From assembly GCF_040371945.1 (NCBI RefSeq), contig NZ_BAABWS010000004.1:43149-107148 (forward strand): a DNA stretch of 64,000 nucleotides, in the 5' to 3' direction. Positions within the stretch are counted from its first letter, which is position 1. Every line of letters begins with the position of its first letter. The stretch comes from Litorivita sp040371945 (GTDB taxonomy: Bacteria > Pseudomonadota > Alphaproteobacteria > Rhodobacterales > Rhodobacteraceae). The notes beneath the pieces were generated by a model. That model did not search any database. It was given only the letters and a program-made list of their open reading frames with translations, and had not been told where the DNA came from. Made by a program: the position numbers and the translations under genes. Of the stretch, positions 33,678 through 41,395 are shown one piece after another.

Positions 33678-35254
33678 TCCGCTTTGCTGACTATATCCGC
33701 AAATATGCCTATGCCCGCCCCGATTGGCGCGCCACCCATTTCGAGGGGCGCGATTTCAGCTGGGCCGAGCTCAGCCGCCGCACCCATGCCATCGCGTGGC
33801 AATTGCAGCAATTGGGGGTCAAAGCGGGGGACCGCGTTGCCTATCTGGGGCTCAATTCGCATTGGATCGTCGAAACCTATGTGGTGCCCTCGATGATCGG
33901 CGCGATCTCGGTGCCGATCAATCACCGCCTGTCGGTCGAGGAAATGCAAGGCGTCATCGGCGATGCCACGCCTGAGGTCTTGATCGTGGATCGCCATTTC
34001 AAACCGCATGCCGCGCAGTTGATGCAAGAGTGCCCCTCTTTGAAAACCCTGATCTACGCCGATTGGGAGGCGCCCGATGCGGCGCTGCCCGCAGGCACAT
34101 TGCATTACGACGCCCTCATCGAGGCCGCGCCCGAAGTGCCCGAAACCGCCTTTGACGATGTGGCCAGCCGCTCGGACGAGACGATGATCCTCTTCTATAC
34201 CTCCGGCACCACGGGCCAGCCCAAAGGCGTGATGCTCTCGCATTCCAATTTCTTGGTGAATGCCACGGGATCGGGGCATCTATACGGCTATCGCCAAGAC
34301 GACATTTTGCTGCTCTCCGGCCCGCTGTTCCATCTGGGCACCGGCAGCCGCGTGTTCACCGCGCTGGCTTATGGCACGACCATGGTCGTGCAGCCGAAAT
34401 TCGAAGTGGTCGACACGTTGCGGATGATCCAAGAGCAAAAGATCACCACCATGACCATGGTGCCGACGATGCTCGATATGGTGATGAACCATCCGCAATT
34501 TGGCGCGTTCGATTTCTCCTCGATCCGCGTGCTGACATATGGCGCCTCGCCGATGCCGCTGCAATTGATGGAGCGCGCCATCGAGGCGATTCCGGGCATC
34601 ACCTTTTGTCAAGGCTACGGGTTGACCGAAACCTCGCCGGTTCTGTCGGTTCTGGTGCCTGCCGATCACGTCCCCGGAAATCCGCGACAGGACAAGCTGG
34701 GCACCGTTGGCCAGCCGGCCCTTTATTGCGATCTGCGTATTTTCGACGCCGATGACAATCCTGTCCCCAACGGCACGGCGGGCGAAATCGTCGTGCGCGG
34801 CCCGCAGGTGATGAACGGCTATTGGAACCGCCCCGAAGAGACCGCCCATGTCATGCGCGGCGGGTTTTTCCACACGGGCGATGCGGGGGTGATGGATGAC
34901 GACGGCTATCTGACCATCGCGGGGCGCACCAAAGAGATGATCATTTCGGGCGGCGAAAACGTCTATCCGATCGAAACCGAAAACGCCCTGTGCAAACATC
35001 CCGCCGTGGCCCAAGCCGCCGTCATCGGCCTGCCCCATAGCAAATGGGGCGAGATGGTGTTCGCCGCCGTCTCCTTGCGCGCAGGCCAAAGCGCCACCGA
35101 GGAGGAATTGACCGAATTTTGCCGCGCGCGCATCGCCCATTACAAAGCCCCGCGCGGGGTCAAGATCTGGCACGGGCCCCTGCCGCTCTCGGCCACCAAC
35201 AAGATCGACAAACTGAAGATCAAATCCATTGTCCTCAAGGAGACCGCCCCATGA
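33674..35254 (+). CDS. AMP-forming fatty-acid-type CoA ligase
   Basis: The 526-residue enzyme shows LFYTSGTTGQPKGVMLSHSN, the A5 motif YGLTETSP, GDAGVMDDDGYLTIAGRTKEMIISGGENVYP and the C-terminal SATNKIDKLKIK lysine region. It has the length and motifs of medium- or long-chain acyl-CoA synthetases. The ATG overlaps the preceding stop and the stop overlaps the following ATG, so the three genes are translated as a coupled unit. A second ligase of different sequence sits in the TRAP operon, suggesting two acids or two stages need activation. Confidence 0.94.
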   Translation: MIRFADYIRKYAYARPDWRATHFEGRDFSWAELSRRTHAIAWQLQQLGVKAGDRVAYLGLNSHWIVETYVVPSMIGAISVPINHRLSVEEMQGVIGDATPEVLIVDRHFKPHAAQLMQECPSLKTLIYADWEAPDAALPAGTLHYDALIEAAPEVPETAFDDVASRSDETMILFYTSGTTGQPKGVMLSHSNFLVNATGSGHLYGYRQDDILLLSGPLFHLGTGSRVFTALAYGTTMVVQPKFEVVDTLRMIQEQKITTMTMVPTMLDMVMNHPQFGAFDFSSIRVLTYGASPMPLQLMERAIEAIPGITFCQGYGLTETSPVLSVLVPADHVPGNPRQDKLGTVGQPALYCDLRIFDADDNPVPNGTAGEIVVRGPQVMNGYWNRPEETAHVMRGGFFHTGDAGVMDDDGYLTIAGRTKEMIISGGENVYPIETENALCKHPAVAQAAVIGLPHSKWGEMVFAAVSLRAGQSATEEELTEFCRARIAHYKAPRGVKIWHGPLPLSATNKIDKLKIKSIVLKETAP

Positions 35255-36048
35255 ACGGCGCGTTGACCCTCACCCGTGAGGGCGGCGTTGTCACCCTCAC
35301 CATGACCGAGCCTGCCTCGCGCAATGCGCTCTCGGAGGCCATGCGTGCGGGATTTGCCGAGGCGCTTTCTGCCCTGTCGCAAGACGCGGATATGCGCGCC
35401 TTGATTGTGACCGGATCGGGCGGAGTGTTTTGCGCGGGGGGCGATTTGAAACGGATGCTCGCCAATCACAAGGCGGGGCTGGTCAGCGGCTCCGAAGACA
35501 TCCTGCCGCGGATGAACCACCTGCATGGGTGGCTCAAACAATTGCGCGATTTGCCGGTGCCGGTGATCGTGGCGGTGGATGGTCCGGCCTATGGCGCGGG
35601 GCTGGGGCTGGCGCTGACCGGCGATATTATTCTCGCCTCGGATCGGGCCAGCTTTAACGCCTCCTTTTGCAAGGTGGGCGCGGTGCCGGACGGCAATCTG
35701 TTCCATACATTGCCGCGGATGGTCGGGCTGCAACGCGCGCGCGAGATGTTCTATACCGGCCGCACCGTCGCCGCCGAAGAAGCGCAGCGCATCGGCATTT
35801 GCATGGAGGTGACCACGCCCGAGGCGCTGTTGCCGCGTGCGCGCGATTTGGCGCGGATGATGTGCGATGCCTCGCCCGTGGCCTTTGCCTTGACCAAATC
35901 CATATCCGGCCGCGCGCTTGATCTTGATAGCGATGCCTTGCTGCAACTGGAGGCGCAGGCGCAGGCGGTTTGCCTCACCAGCGCCTATCACAAGGACGCC
36001 ATAGGCCGCTTCACCCGCAAAGAGGCGCCGCGGTTCAATTTTTCCTAA
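35251..36048 (+). CDS. Enoyl-CoA hydratase/isomerase (crotonase) family protein
   Basis: The 265-residue protein has the crotonase oxyanion motifs VFCAGGDLKRML and GPAYGAGLGLALTGDI. Both hydratase glutamates seem absent: Gly stands at the Glu144 position (GAGLGLAL) and no Glu occurs near the Glu164 position (ASFCKVGAVPDGN). An Asp in VPDGN may serve instead. The reaction is therefore more likely an isomerase, hydrolase or C-C bond reaction than a plain hydration. It is the third cistron of the acyl-CoA dehydrogenase operon. Confidence 0.88.
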   Translation: MNGALTLTREGGVVTLTMTEPASRNALSEAMRAGFAEALSALSQDADMRALIVTGSGGVFCAGGDLKRMLANHKAGLVSGSEDILPRMNHLHGWLKQLRDLPVPVIVAVDGPAYGAGLGLALTGDIILASDRASFNASFCKVGAVPDGNLFHTLPRMVGLQRAREMFYTGRTVAAEEAQRIGICMEVTTPEALLPRARDLARMMCDASPVAFALTKSISGRALDLDSDALLQLEAQAQAVCLTSAYHKDAIGRFTRKEAPRFNFS

Positions 36049-36120
36049 AGCCCCTTCGGGCGCAATCCATCGGGAGGACAGGGCAGGGCAGGGGGCGGCG
36101 GCGCGCCCCCCCGGCCTGCG

Positions 36121-38592
36121 CTAATCCAGAACGCCTTGCGCGGCCAGCTGCGCGATCTCATGCGCCTGCATCCCCAGCATCTCGAGCAGCACCTGACGGG
36201 TGTCGCGGCCATAATCGGGCGCGGCGCGGCCCACCGTTGCGGGGGTGAGGCTCATCTGGAAGCGGCAGGCTTCGTGATGGGCGGGGGTGCCATCGGCGCG
36301 CGGGCGCGATTGGAAATGATCCCATGCCGCCAGTTGCGGATCGGCGGCCAGATCTTTGGGCGAGGCGGCCACATGGGCCGCAATGCCCCGCGCTTGCAAT
36401 TGCGCCTCGATCCGGTGGGCGTCCTTGTCTTGGCACCACTGCGCGAGGGCGGTCTCGATGGCGTCTTCATGGCGTTTGCGCCCCGCCAGATCGGCCATCT
36501 GTGGATCGGCCAGATCGGCGCGCCCCGTTATGGCGGCCAGCGCGGCCCATGCGCCGTCATCGGGCACCGAAATCGCGATCCATGCGGTTTCGCCCTCGGG
36601 CGCGGCACAGGCAAAGACCCCGTTCGGCACGATCAGCGCGTCGCGGTTGCCCTGCGCCTGCGGCGCGCGGCCCGTGGCGCTATATTGGGCAAAGCTTTCG
36701 GCGATAAATTGCATCCCCGCTTCGGCTTGGCTGACGTCGAGGTGACGCCCGCGCCCTGTGCGCCGCCGCTCTTCCAGCGCCGCCAGAAGCACCGGCAAAG
36801 CCAGACGCGGCGCGACGAAATCGGTATAGGGGCCGTAGGGGCCGACCGGATCGGCCCCGACCCGTCCGGCCAAGGCCTGTATCCCCGACATGGCGGCGCC
36901 GATATTGCCAAAACCGGCCAAGGCCGACCAAGGCCCCGATTGCCCCATCAAGGAGGTGGAGAGCATCACCAGAGCGGGATTATCGGCGCAAAGCGCCTCA
37001 TAGCCCAGCCCCCATTTGTCCATCTGCCCCGGTGCAAAGCTTTCGACCAGAACATCGACCTTGGCCGCCAGTTTGCGCAAGCTGTCGCGCGCCGCCGGAT
37101 GGGCCAGATCAAGGGTCACGCCGTCTTTGCCCGCGTTGCAATTCTCATAAAGGCCGGAGCGGTTGAGATCGCGCAGCCCTTGCGGAAACGGACCGGTCAG
37201 CCGCGCCACTTCGGGTTTTTTAGCGCTTTCGACGCGGATCACCCGCGCGCCGAAATCGGCCATGTTGCGGCCAATCATCGGACCGGCGACAACCCACGAC
37301 AGGTCCAGAACCGTCAGATGCTCCAACGGTTTTGCGGGCGGTGTTGTCGCATATGCGGCGGGTGAAGCGGGCGCAAAGGCTCGGGCTTGCTTGCGCGGGC
37401 CTTGCCAGTCGCGCTCGGCCTGCGCGCCGCCCTCGCCCAATTGCGGCGCCGCGCGCAGCGGGGCAAATCCTTCGTCAAATCCCAGCGCCAGCTTGCCCGG
37501 CAAATCGAGCGCCCCGACGCGCTGCATGAAGCCGCGCGCGGCGGCATGGGGGCTGGCGGCCAGATCGGCGGCGGTCATGATCGGGGCAAGCATCAAGCGG
37601 TGCTCCAGCGCGAGGGCGACCGCCTCGGCTTTGGTCAGACCGGCCAGAAACGCCGCGACCTGAGCGCGCGCCTCTTCCATCTCGTCGTCCGATATTTCGT
37701 CATTCTCGATGCGCGGGGGCAGGGTGATCCAATCCCACTGCGCGAATTTTTCGGCGCAGGCGCCGCGCCGCGCCATCAGCGCAAACAGGTTGTTGGTAAA
37801 CCGTCCCGCCGCAGGGCCGAGCGCGAGATGCATTTCGACCAGCCCGTCCTTGACCGGCCATTTCGAACGCTGCGTGCGCGAGCCGGAGCCCGACAGGTCC
37901 AGCTCTTTTTTCTTCTTCGATTTCACCTCGGCGCGAAAGACGTAATTGGGGTGTCCGATCACGGCGGCCATCGACAGGCTGAGGGTGGATTGCGTGGCCG
38001 AGGCCTGCGCGCTGGTCACCACCCGTTGCCCGCGCCCGCCGCTGTGCCGCGCCTCCAGCGCGACCATGATGCCGCAAAGCGCATCCGCCGCCGCATGGTG
38101 ATAGGCCTGCGGCAGCGAAATGCGGGTGGGAATGCCCGCCTGTGCCTCGGTCGGTTTCAACGCGCCGCCTGCCGCCCAGAGGGTCAGATCGCTCGCCGCA
38201 TAGCCCGCTTTGGGGCCGTCCATCCCGTAGGGCGTCACGATCGAATGGATCAGCGCCGGATTGACGCGCAGCAACGCCTGCGTGTCGCAAAACGCCGCGT
38301 CCTGCCCCGCGCCGCTTTCGAGCACGATATCGGCCTGCGCGGCCAAAGCCATCAGCCGCGCGGATTGCGTCTCGCGCTCCAGCACCAAAGACCGCCGCCC
38401 CGCGCCATAGGCCGCCCAAAACAGCGATGCGCCTTCCGCGTCGAACGGCGCCATGCGGCGCGCGCGGCTGCCTTCGGGTGGTTCGATCTGGAGCACATCG
38501 GCCCCCATGATCGCCAACATCCGTCCGGTGAAAATCCCGCGCTCGTCGGTCAGATCAAGCACGCGCAGCCCTGCCAAAGCGCCCTCAGCCAT
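36121..38592 (-). CDS. Tandem-domain CaiB/BaiF CoA-transferase family protein
   Basis: The 823-residue protein is two class III CoA-transferase units in one chain. The first starts GLRVLDLTDERGIFTGRMLAIMGADVLQIEPP; the second starts near residue ~420 with HLTVLDLSWVVAGPMIGRNMADFGARVIRVE. The C-terminal unit retains the catalytic Asp in GPYGPYTDFVAPRLA. In the first unit the equivalent stretch is SLPQAYHHAAADAL, with His in place of Asp, so it is probably not catalytic and may act as a built-in dimer partner. Class III enzymes are normally interlocked dimers, and a fused heterodimer fits. It is convergent with the crotonase gene across 72 bp of GC-rich sequence. Confidence 0.9.
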   Translation of the reverse strand: MAEGALAGLRVLDLTDERGIFTGRMLAIMGADVLQIEPPEGSRARRMAPFDAEGASLFWAAYGAGRRSLVLERETQSARLMALAAQADIVLESGAGQDAAFCDTQALLRVNPALIHSIVTPYGMDGPKAGYAASDLTLWAAGGALKPTEAQAGIPTRISLPQAYHHAAADALCGIMVALEARHSGGRGQRVVTSAQASATQSTLSLSMAAVIGHPNYVFRAEVKSKKKKELDLSGSGSRTQRSKWPVKDGLVEMHLALGPAAGRFTNNLFALMARRGACAEKFAQWDWITLPPRIENDEISDDEMEEARAQVAAFLAGLTKAEAVALALEHRLMLAPIMTAADLAASPHAAARGFMQRVGALDLPGKLALGFDEGFAPLRAAPQLGEGGAQAERDWQGPRKQARAFAPASPAAYATTPPAKPLEHLTVLDLSWVVAGPMIGRNMADFGARVIRVESAKKPEVARLTGPFPQGLRDLNRSGLYENCNAGKDGVTLDLAHPAARDSLRKLAAKVDVLVESFAPGQMDKWGLGYEALCADNPALVMLSTSLMGQSGPWSALAGFGNIGAAMSGIQALAGRVGADPVGPYGPYTDFVAPRLALPVLLAALEERRRTGRGRHLDVSQAEAGMQFIAESFAQYSATGRAPQAQGNRDALIVPNGVFACAAPEGETAWIAISVPDDGAWAALAAITGRADLADPQMADLAGRKRHEDAIETALAQWCQDKDAHRIEAQLQARGIAAHVAASPKDLAADPQLAAWDHFQSRPRADGTPAHHEACRFQMSLTPATVGRAAPDYGRDTRQVLLEMLGMQAHEIAQLAAQGVLD

Positions 38593-38664
38593 GACGCGAT
38601 ACCTCCGCTGCGGCGGCTCTTGGGGTCATCGCGGCGCTGGGGCAAAGCGCGGCGGCGGCAAGGC

Positions 38665-39810
38665 CTACCATTGGTCTTGGTTGGTGAGAACGGCGGTCGA
38701 GGCCGCCGAGAACATGCCGCCCACCCCTTGCACGACCGAAAGCTTCGCGCCCTCGACCTGCGCCGGAGAGAGGCCGCGCATCTGCCGCACGCTTTCTTGC
38801 AAGGCAAACATCCCATACATGCCCGAATGCATATAGCTCAGCCCGCCGCCATTGGTGTTGAGCGGCAGCTTGCCGCCAGGGCGGGTGTGACCTTCGGCGA
38901 TAAAGGCGCCGCCTTCGCCGCGTTCGACAAAGCCCAGATCCTCCAACCCGTAGATCGGCAAATGCGCAAAGGCGTCATAGACCATCAGGTGATCGACATC
39001 GGCATGGGTGATACCGGCGCTGTCAAAGGCCATTTTGCCCGAGACGCGAAAGGCTTTGGACGAGCTGAAGCTCTCCATTTGCGAGATCATCGGCCCTTCG
39101 ATGCTCTCGCCGCCCAGCCCGCGCAAATAGACGGGTTTGGTGGGGAAATCGCGGGCGCGTTCGGCGCTGGTCAAGATCAGCGCGCCGCCGCCGTCCGAGA
39201 CCAGACAGCACATGAGCTTGCGGAAGGGATAGGCGATCATTTTCGAGGAGAGCACATCCTCGACCGTGATCGGATCATGCGCCGTGGCGCGCGGATGATG
39301 GGAGGCCCATTCGCGTTGAACCACGGCGACCATGGCCAATTGTTCGATCGTCAATCCGTCGTCTTTCATTTTGCGCATCACCGGTAGGGTGAACCGCGAC
39401 GGCGGGAACAAAGGGCCATATATGGATTCGAATTCCTGTTGCTGCATCGAGGGGAAAATCGGGCGGTGGCCGCGGTTTTGCGAGCGCCCGCTTTCGCCGT
39501 GGGTGATCAGAACGGTCTTGCACAGGCCGGTGGCAATCGCCGCCGCCGCGTGGCGCACCAATGTGATGAAAGAGCAGCCCCCCACCGAGGTGCCGTCATA
39601 CCATGTCGGCGTGATGCCGAGGTATTGGATGATCTCGGCCACGTCATGTCCGGCGGTCGCCACCCCGTCGATATCGGCAGGGGACAGGCCGCAATCGGCC
39701 ATGGCATTGAGCGCCGCATCGGCATGCAGGCCGGTTTGCGACAATTCGGGCACTTTGCCCATACGGGTGGTTTCGGCGGCGCCGACAATGGCGATTTCAG
39801 CGCGGCTCAT
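38665..39810 (-). CDS. SCP2-type thiolase / thiolase-like aldolase subunit
   Basis: The 381-residue protein has the thiolase fold of the SCP-x/Ltp class: N-terminal AEIAIVGAAETTRMGK, GTSVGGCSF with a possible nucleophile Cys79, VLITHGESGRSQ, and C-terminal NTNGGGLSYMHSGMYGMFALQE. The last segment differs from the GHPxGAxG of canonical thiolases. The 4-bp overlap with a DUF35 gene is decisive context. In actinobacterial sterol degradation, Ltp2-type thiolase folds pair with a DUF35 protein to form a retro-aldolase that removes the last side-chain carbons. Either that or thiolysis is possible here. Confidence 0.88.
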   Translation of the reverse strand: MSRAEIAIVGAAETTRMGKVPELSQTGLHADAALNAMADCGLSPADIDGVATAGHDVAEIIQYLGITPTWYDGTSVGGCSFITLVRHAAAAIATGLCKTVLITHGESGRSQNRGHRPIFPSMQQQEFESIYGPLFPPSRFTLPVMRKMKDDGLTIEQLAMVAVVQREWASHHPRATAHDPITVEDVLSSKMIAYPFRKLMCCLVSDGGGALILTSAERARDFPTKPVYLRGLGGESIEGPMISQMESFSSSKAFRVSGKMAFDSAGITHADVDHLMVYDAFAHLPIYGLEDLGFVERGEGGAFIAEGHTRPGGKLPLNTNGGGLSYMHSGMYGMFALQESVRQMRGLSPAQVEGAKLSVVQGVGGMFSAASTAVLTNQDQW

Positions 39811-40217
39811 GCGGCACCTCCGGCGGGTTTGAATTGCGGAATGGCGATGTCGCCGCGCTGCTCGAAGGTGACCTCGAGCGGCATATCAAGCACCAGCGCC
39901 TCGGGATCGGCGGGGCAATCCATCAGGTTGGAGACCATCTTCACCCCCTCGTCGAGCATGACCACCGCGACCGTAAAGGGCGGCGTATATCCGGGGGCGG
40001 GCATTTCGTTGATGATATAGGAATAAAGGCGGCCCTTGCCGCTGGCCTCGATGACGGACACATCGCGCGAGCCGCAGCGCGGGCAAAAGGGGCGCGGCGG
40101 GAAATAGGCTTTGTCGCCGCATGGACCGCAGGCATTGAGCAAGAGTTTTCCCGCTTTGGCGCCGTCCCAATAGAACTGCGTTTCGGGGTAGATTGTCGGC
40201 AGGGGCCGGTCGCTCAT
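39807..40217 (-). CDS. DUF35 / OB-fold zinc-ribbon partner of acyl-CoA thiolase
   Basis: The 136-residue protein has the DUF35 order: short N-terminal helix with FYWDGAKAGKLLLNACGPCG, a zinc ribbon formed by CGPCG and CPRCG, then an OB fold (RLYSYIINEMPAPGYTPPFTVAVVML). Such proteins bind CoA ligands and form complexes with thiolase-like proteins. The start and stop positions show 4-bp coupling to the thiolase gene, so the two are probably stoichiometric subunits. Confidence 0.92.
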   Translation of the reverse strand: MSDRPLPTIYPETQFYWDGAKAGKLLLNACGPCGDKAYFPPRPFCPRCGSRDVSVIEASGKGRLYSYIINEMPAPGYTPPFTVAVVMLDEGVKMVSNLMDCPADPEALVLDMPLEVTFEQRGDIAIPQFKPAGGAA

Positions 40218-40229
40218 TCTTTCGTCTCC

Positions 40230-41105
40230 TCAATCGAAACGGGGGCCGCGCAGGTGGGCCAACCCGTTGTTCAAAACCACGACATCGCGTTCGAGAACGC
40301 GGGCGCGAAAGCTGATGTCAGCGCCGTCGCGCCACATCTCGGTGCGGATCGTCTCGCCCGGATAGACCGGCGCGGAAAACCGCAGTTGCAAATGGGTGAG
40401 GGCGGTGAAATCGCCGCCCGCCAAGGCCTCGGTGATCGACCATGACGCCACGCCAAGGCTGCACAGCCCGTGCAGGATCGGCCGCTCGAAGCCCGCGCCG
40501 CGCGCCACCTCGGGATCGGCATGCAGCGGATTCATATCGCCCGACAAACGGTAGATCAGCGCCGCGCCGACGGGGGTCTTGAACTCGAAGGCCGTATCGG
40601 GGTCGCCCTCGGGCATTGTGTGCACGGGGCGCACCGCGTCATCGGACCCGCCAAATCCGCCATCGCCGCGCGCGAATGTGGTGCTGGCCACGGTGGCGAT
40701 CCGCTTGCCCGTCGCCTTGTCGTGCATGTCGCGTTCGGAATAGATCAACGCGCCTTTCTCGGCGCCCTTATCGACAATGCCCGTGATACGGACCTTGCCG
40801 ACCAAAGTGCCGCGCGCGGGCAGCGGCGCGTGCAAGGTCAGGCTTTGCTCGCCGTGCAGGATTTTTTGCCACTCCAGCCCCGTATCCGGCTCCATCGCCC
40901 AAAACCCTGGATAGGCCAGAACATTGACCATCGCGGGCAGAGCGCCGAAGCCCTCGGCGCGCTCATAGGTCGCGCGCAGATGCGAGGGCGACAAGGGGTC
41001 GGTCCCCAGCCCCAGCCCCAGCGCATAAAGGATCGTATCCTTTTCGCTATAGTGATGCTCGACGACGGGAAACTCCCGCGCCATCAGGGCCTCATAGTCA
41101 ATCAT
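40230..41105 (-). CDS. MaoC-like enoyl-CoA hydratase 2
   Basis: The 291-residue protein has the double hot-dog architecture of hydratase 2. The N-terminal half resembles the MFE-2 N-terminal hot dog (YALGLGLGTDPLS). The C-terminal half carries the catalytic block YRLSGDMNPLHADPEVARGAGFERPILHGLCSLG with the Asp and His expected for hydration. It yields (3R)-hydroxyacyl-CoA, matching the MFE-2-like SDR in this island. It is the first gene of the MaoC-DUF35-thiolase-CaiB run, with AAAGGAGG before the ATG and a palindrome upstream. Confidence 0.92.
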   Translation of the reverse strand: MIDYEALMAREFPVVEHHYSEKDTILYALGLGLGTDPLSPSHLRATYERAEGFGALPAMVNVLAYPGFWAMEPDTGLEWQKILHGEQSLTLHAPLPARGTLVGKVRITGIVDKGAEKGALIYSERDMHDKATGKRIATVASTTFARGDGGFGGSDDAVRPVHTMPEGDPDTAFEFKTPVGAALIYRLSGDMNPLHADPEVARGAGFERPILHGLCSLGVASWSITEALAGGDFTALTHLQLRFSAPVYPGETIRTEMWRDGADISFRARVLERDVVVLNNGLAHLRGPRFD

Positions 41106-41130
41106 GGCAACGCTCCTCCTTTCCGCAGTT

Positions 41131-41163
41131 TATATAGCTAGATAATGATATGCAAGCTAATTA
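41131..41163. promoter_or_regulatory. Second candidate MarR operator, upstream of the MaoC operon
   Basis: TATATAGCTAG and CAAGCTAATTA face each other with an 11-bp spacer. The right arm is identical to the site at 32441, the left arm matches 8 of 11 bases, and the geometry is the same. It lies 26-58 bp upstream of the MaoC start. Confidence 0.65.
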
Positions 41164-41395
41164 AATTTCCTACCCGCCGCTTTCCTCCATGCCCTCGCGA
41201 TCCTGACATTTGTCCGCCGCCTCGGCTCGTGCATTGGTGCAGGTCTTTGGCCGCCGCGCAATGACAATCTTTTGCGCCGTCGCGTCTTGCCGCGCGCGCG
41301 CCTTTGCGCGGTGCAGGGGGAAAGGCGTTGACTCACTTGCCGTGGGGGCATCATGGTTAACGCGATTAAGAAAAACCGAATATTTCGAGAGAGCC

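Noticed and set aside
36049..36120. Terminator between the convergent crotonase and double-CaiB genes
   Set aside because: There is a GC-rich partial stem (GGGGGCG / CGCGCCCCCC) but no T-run, and such sequences are common in this DNA.
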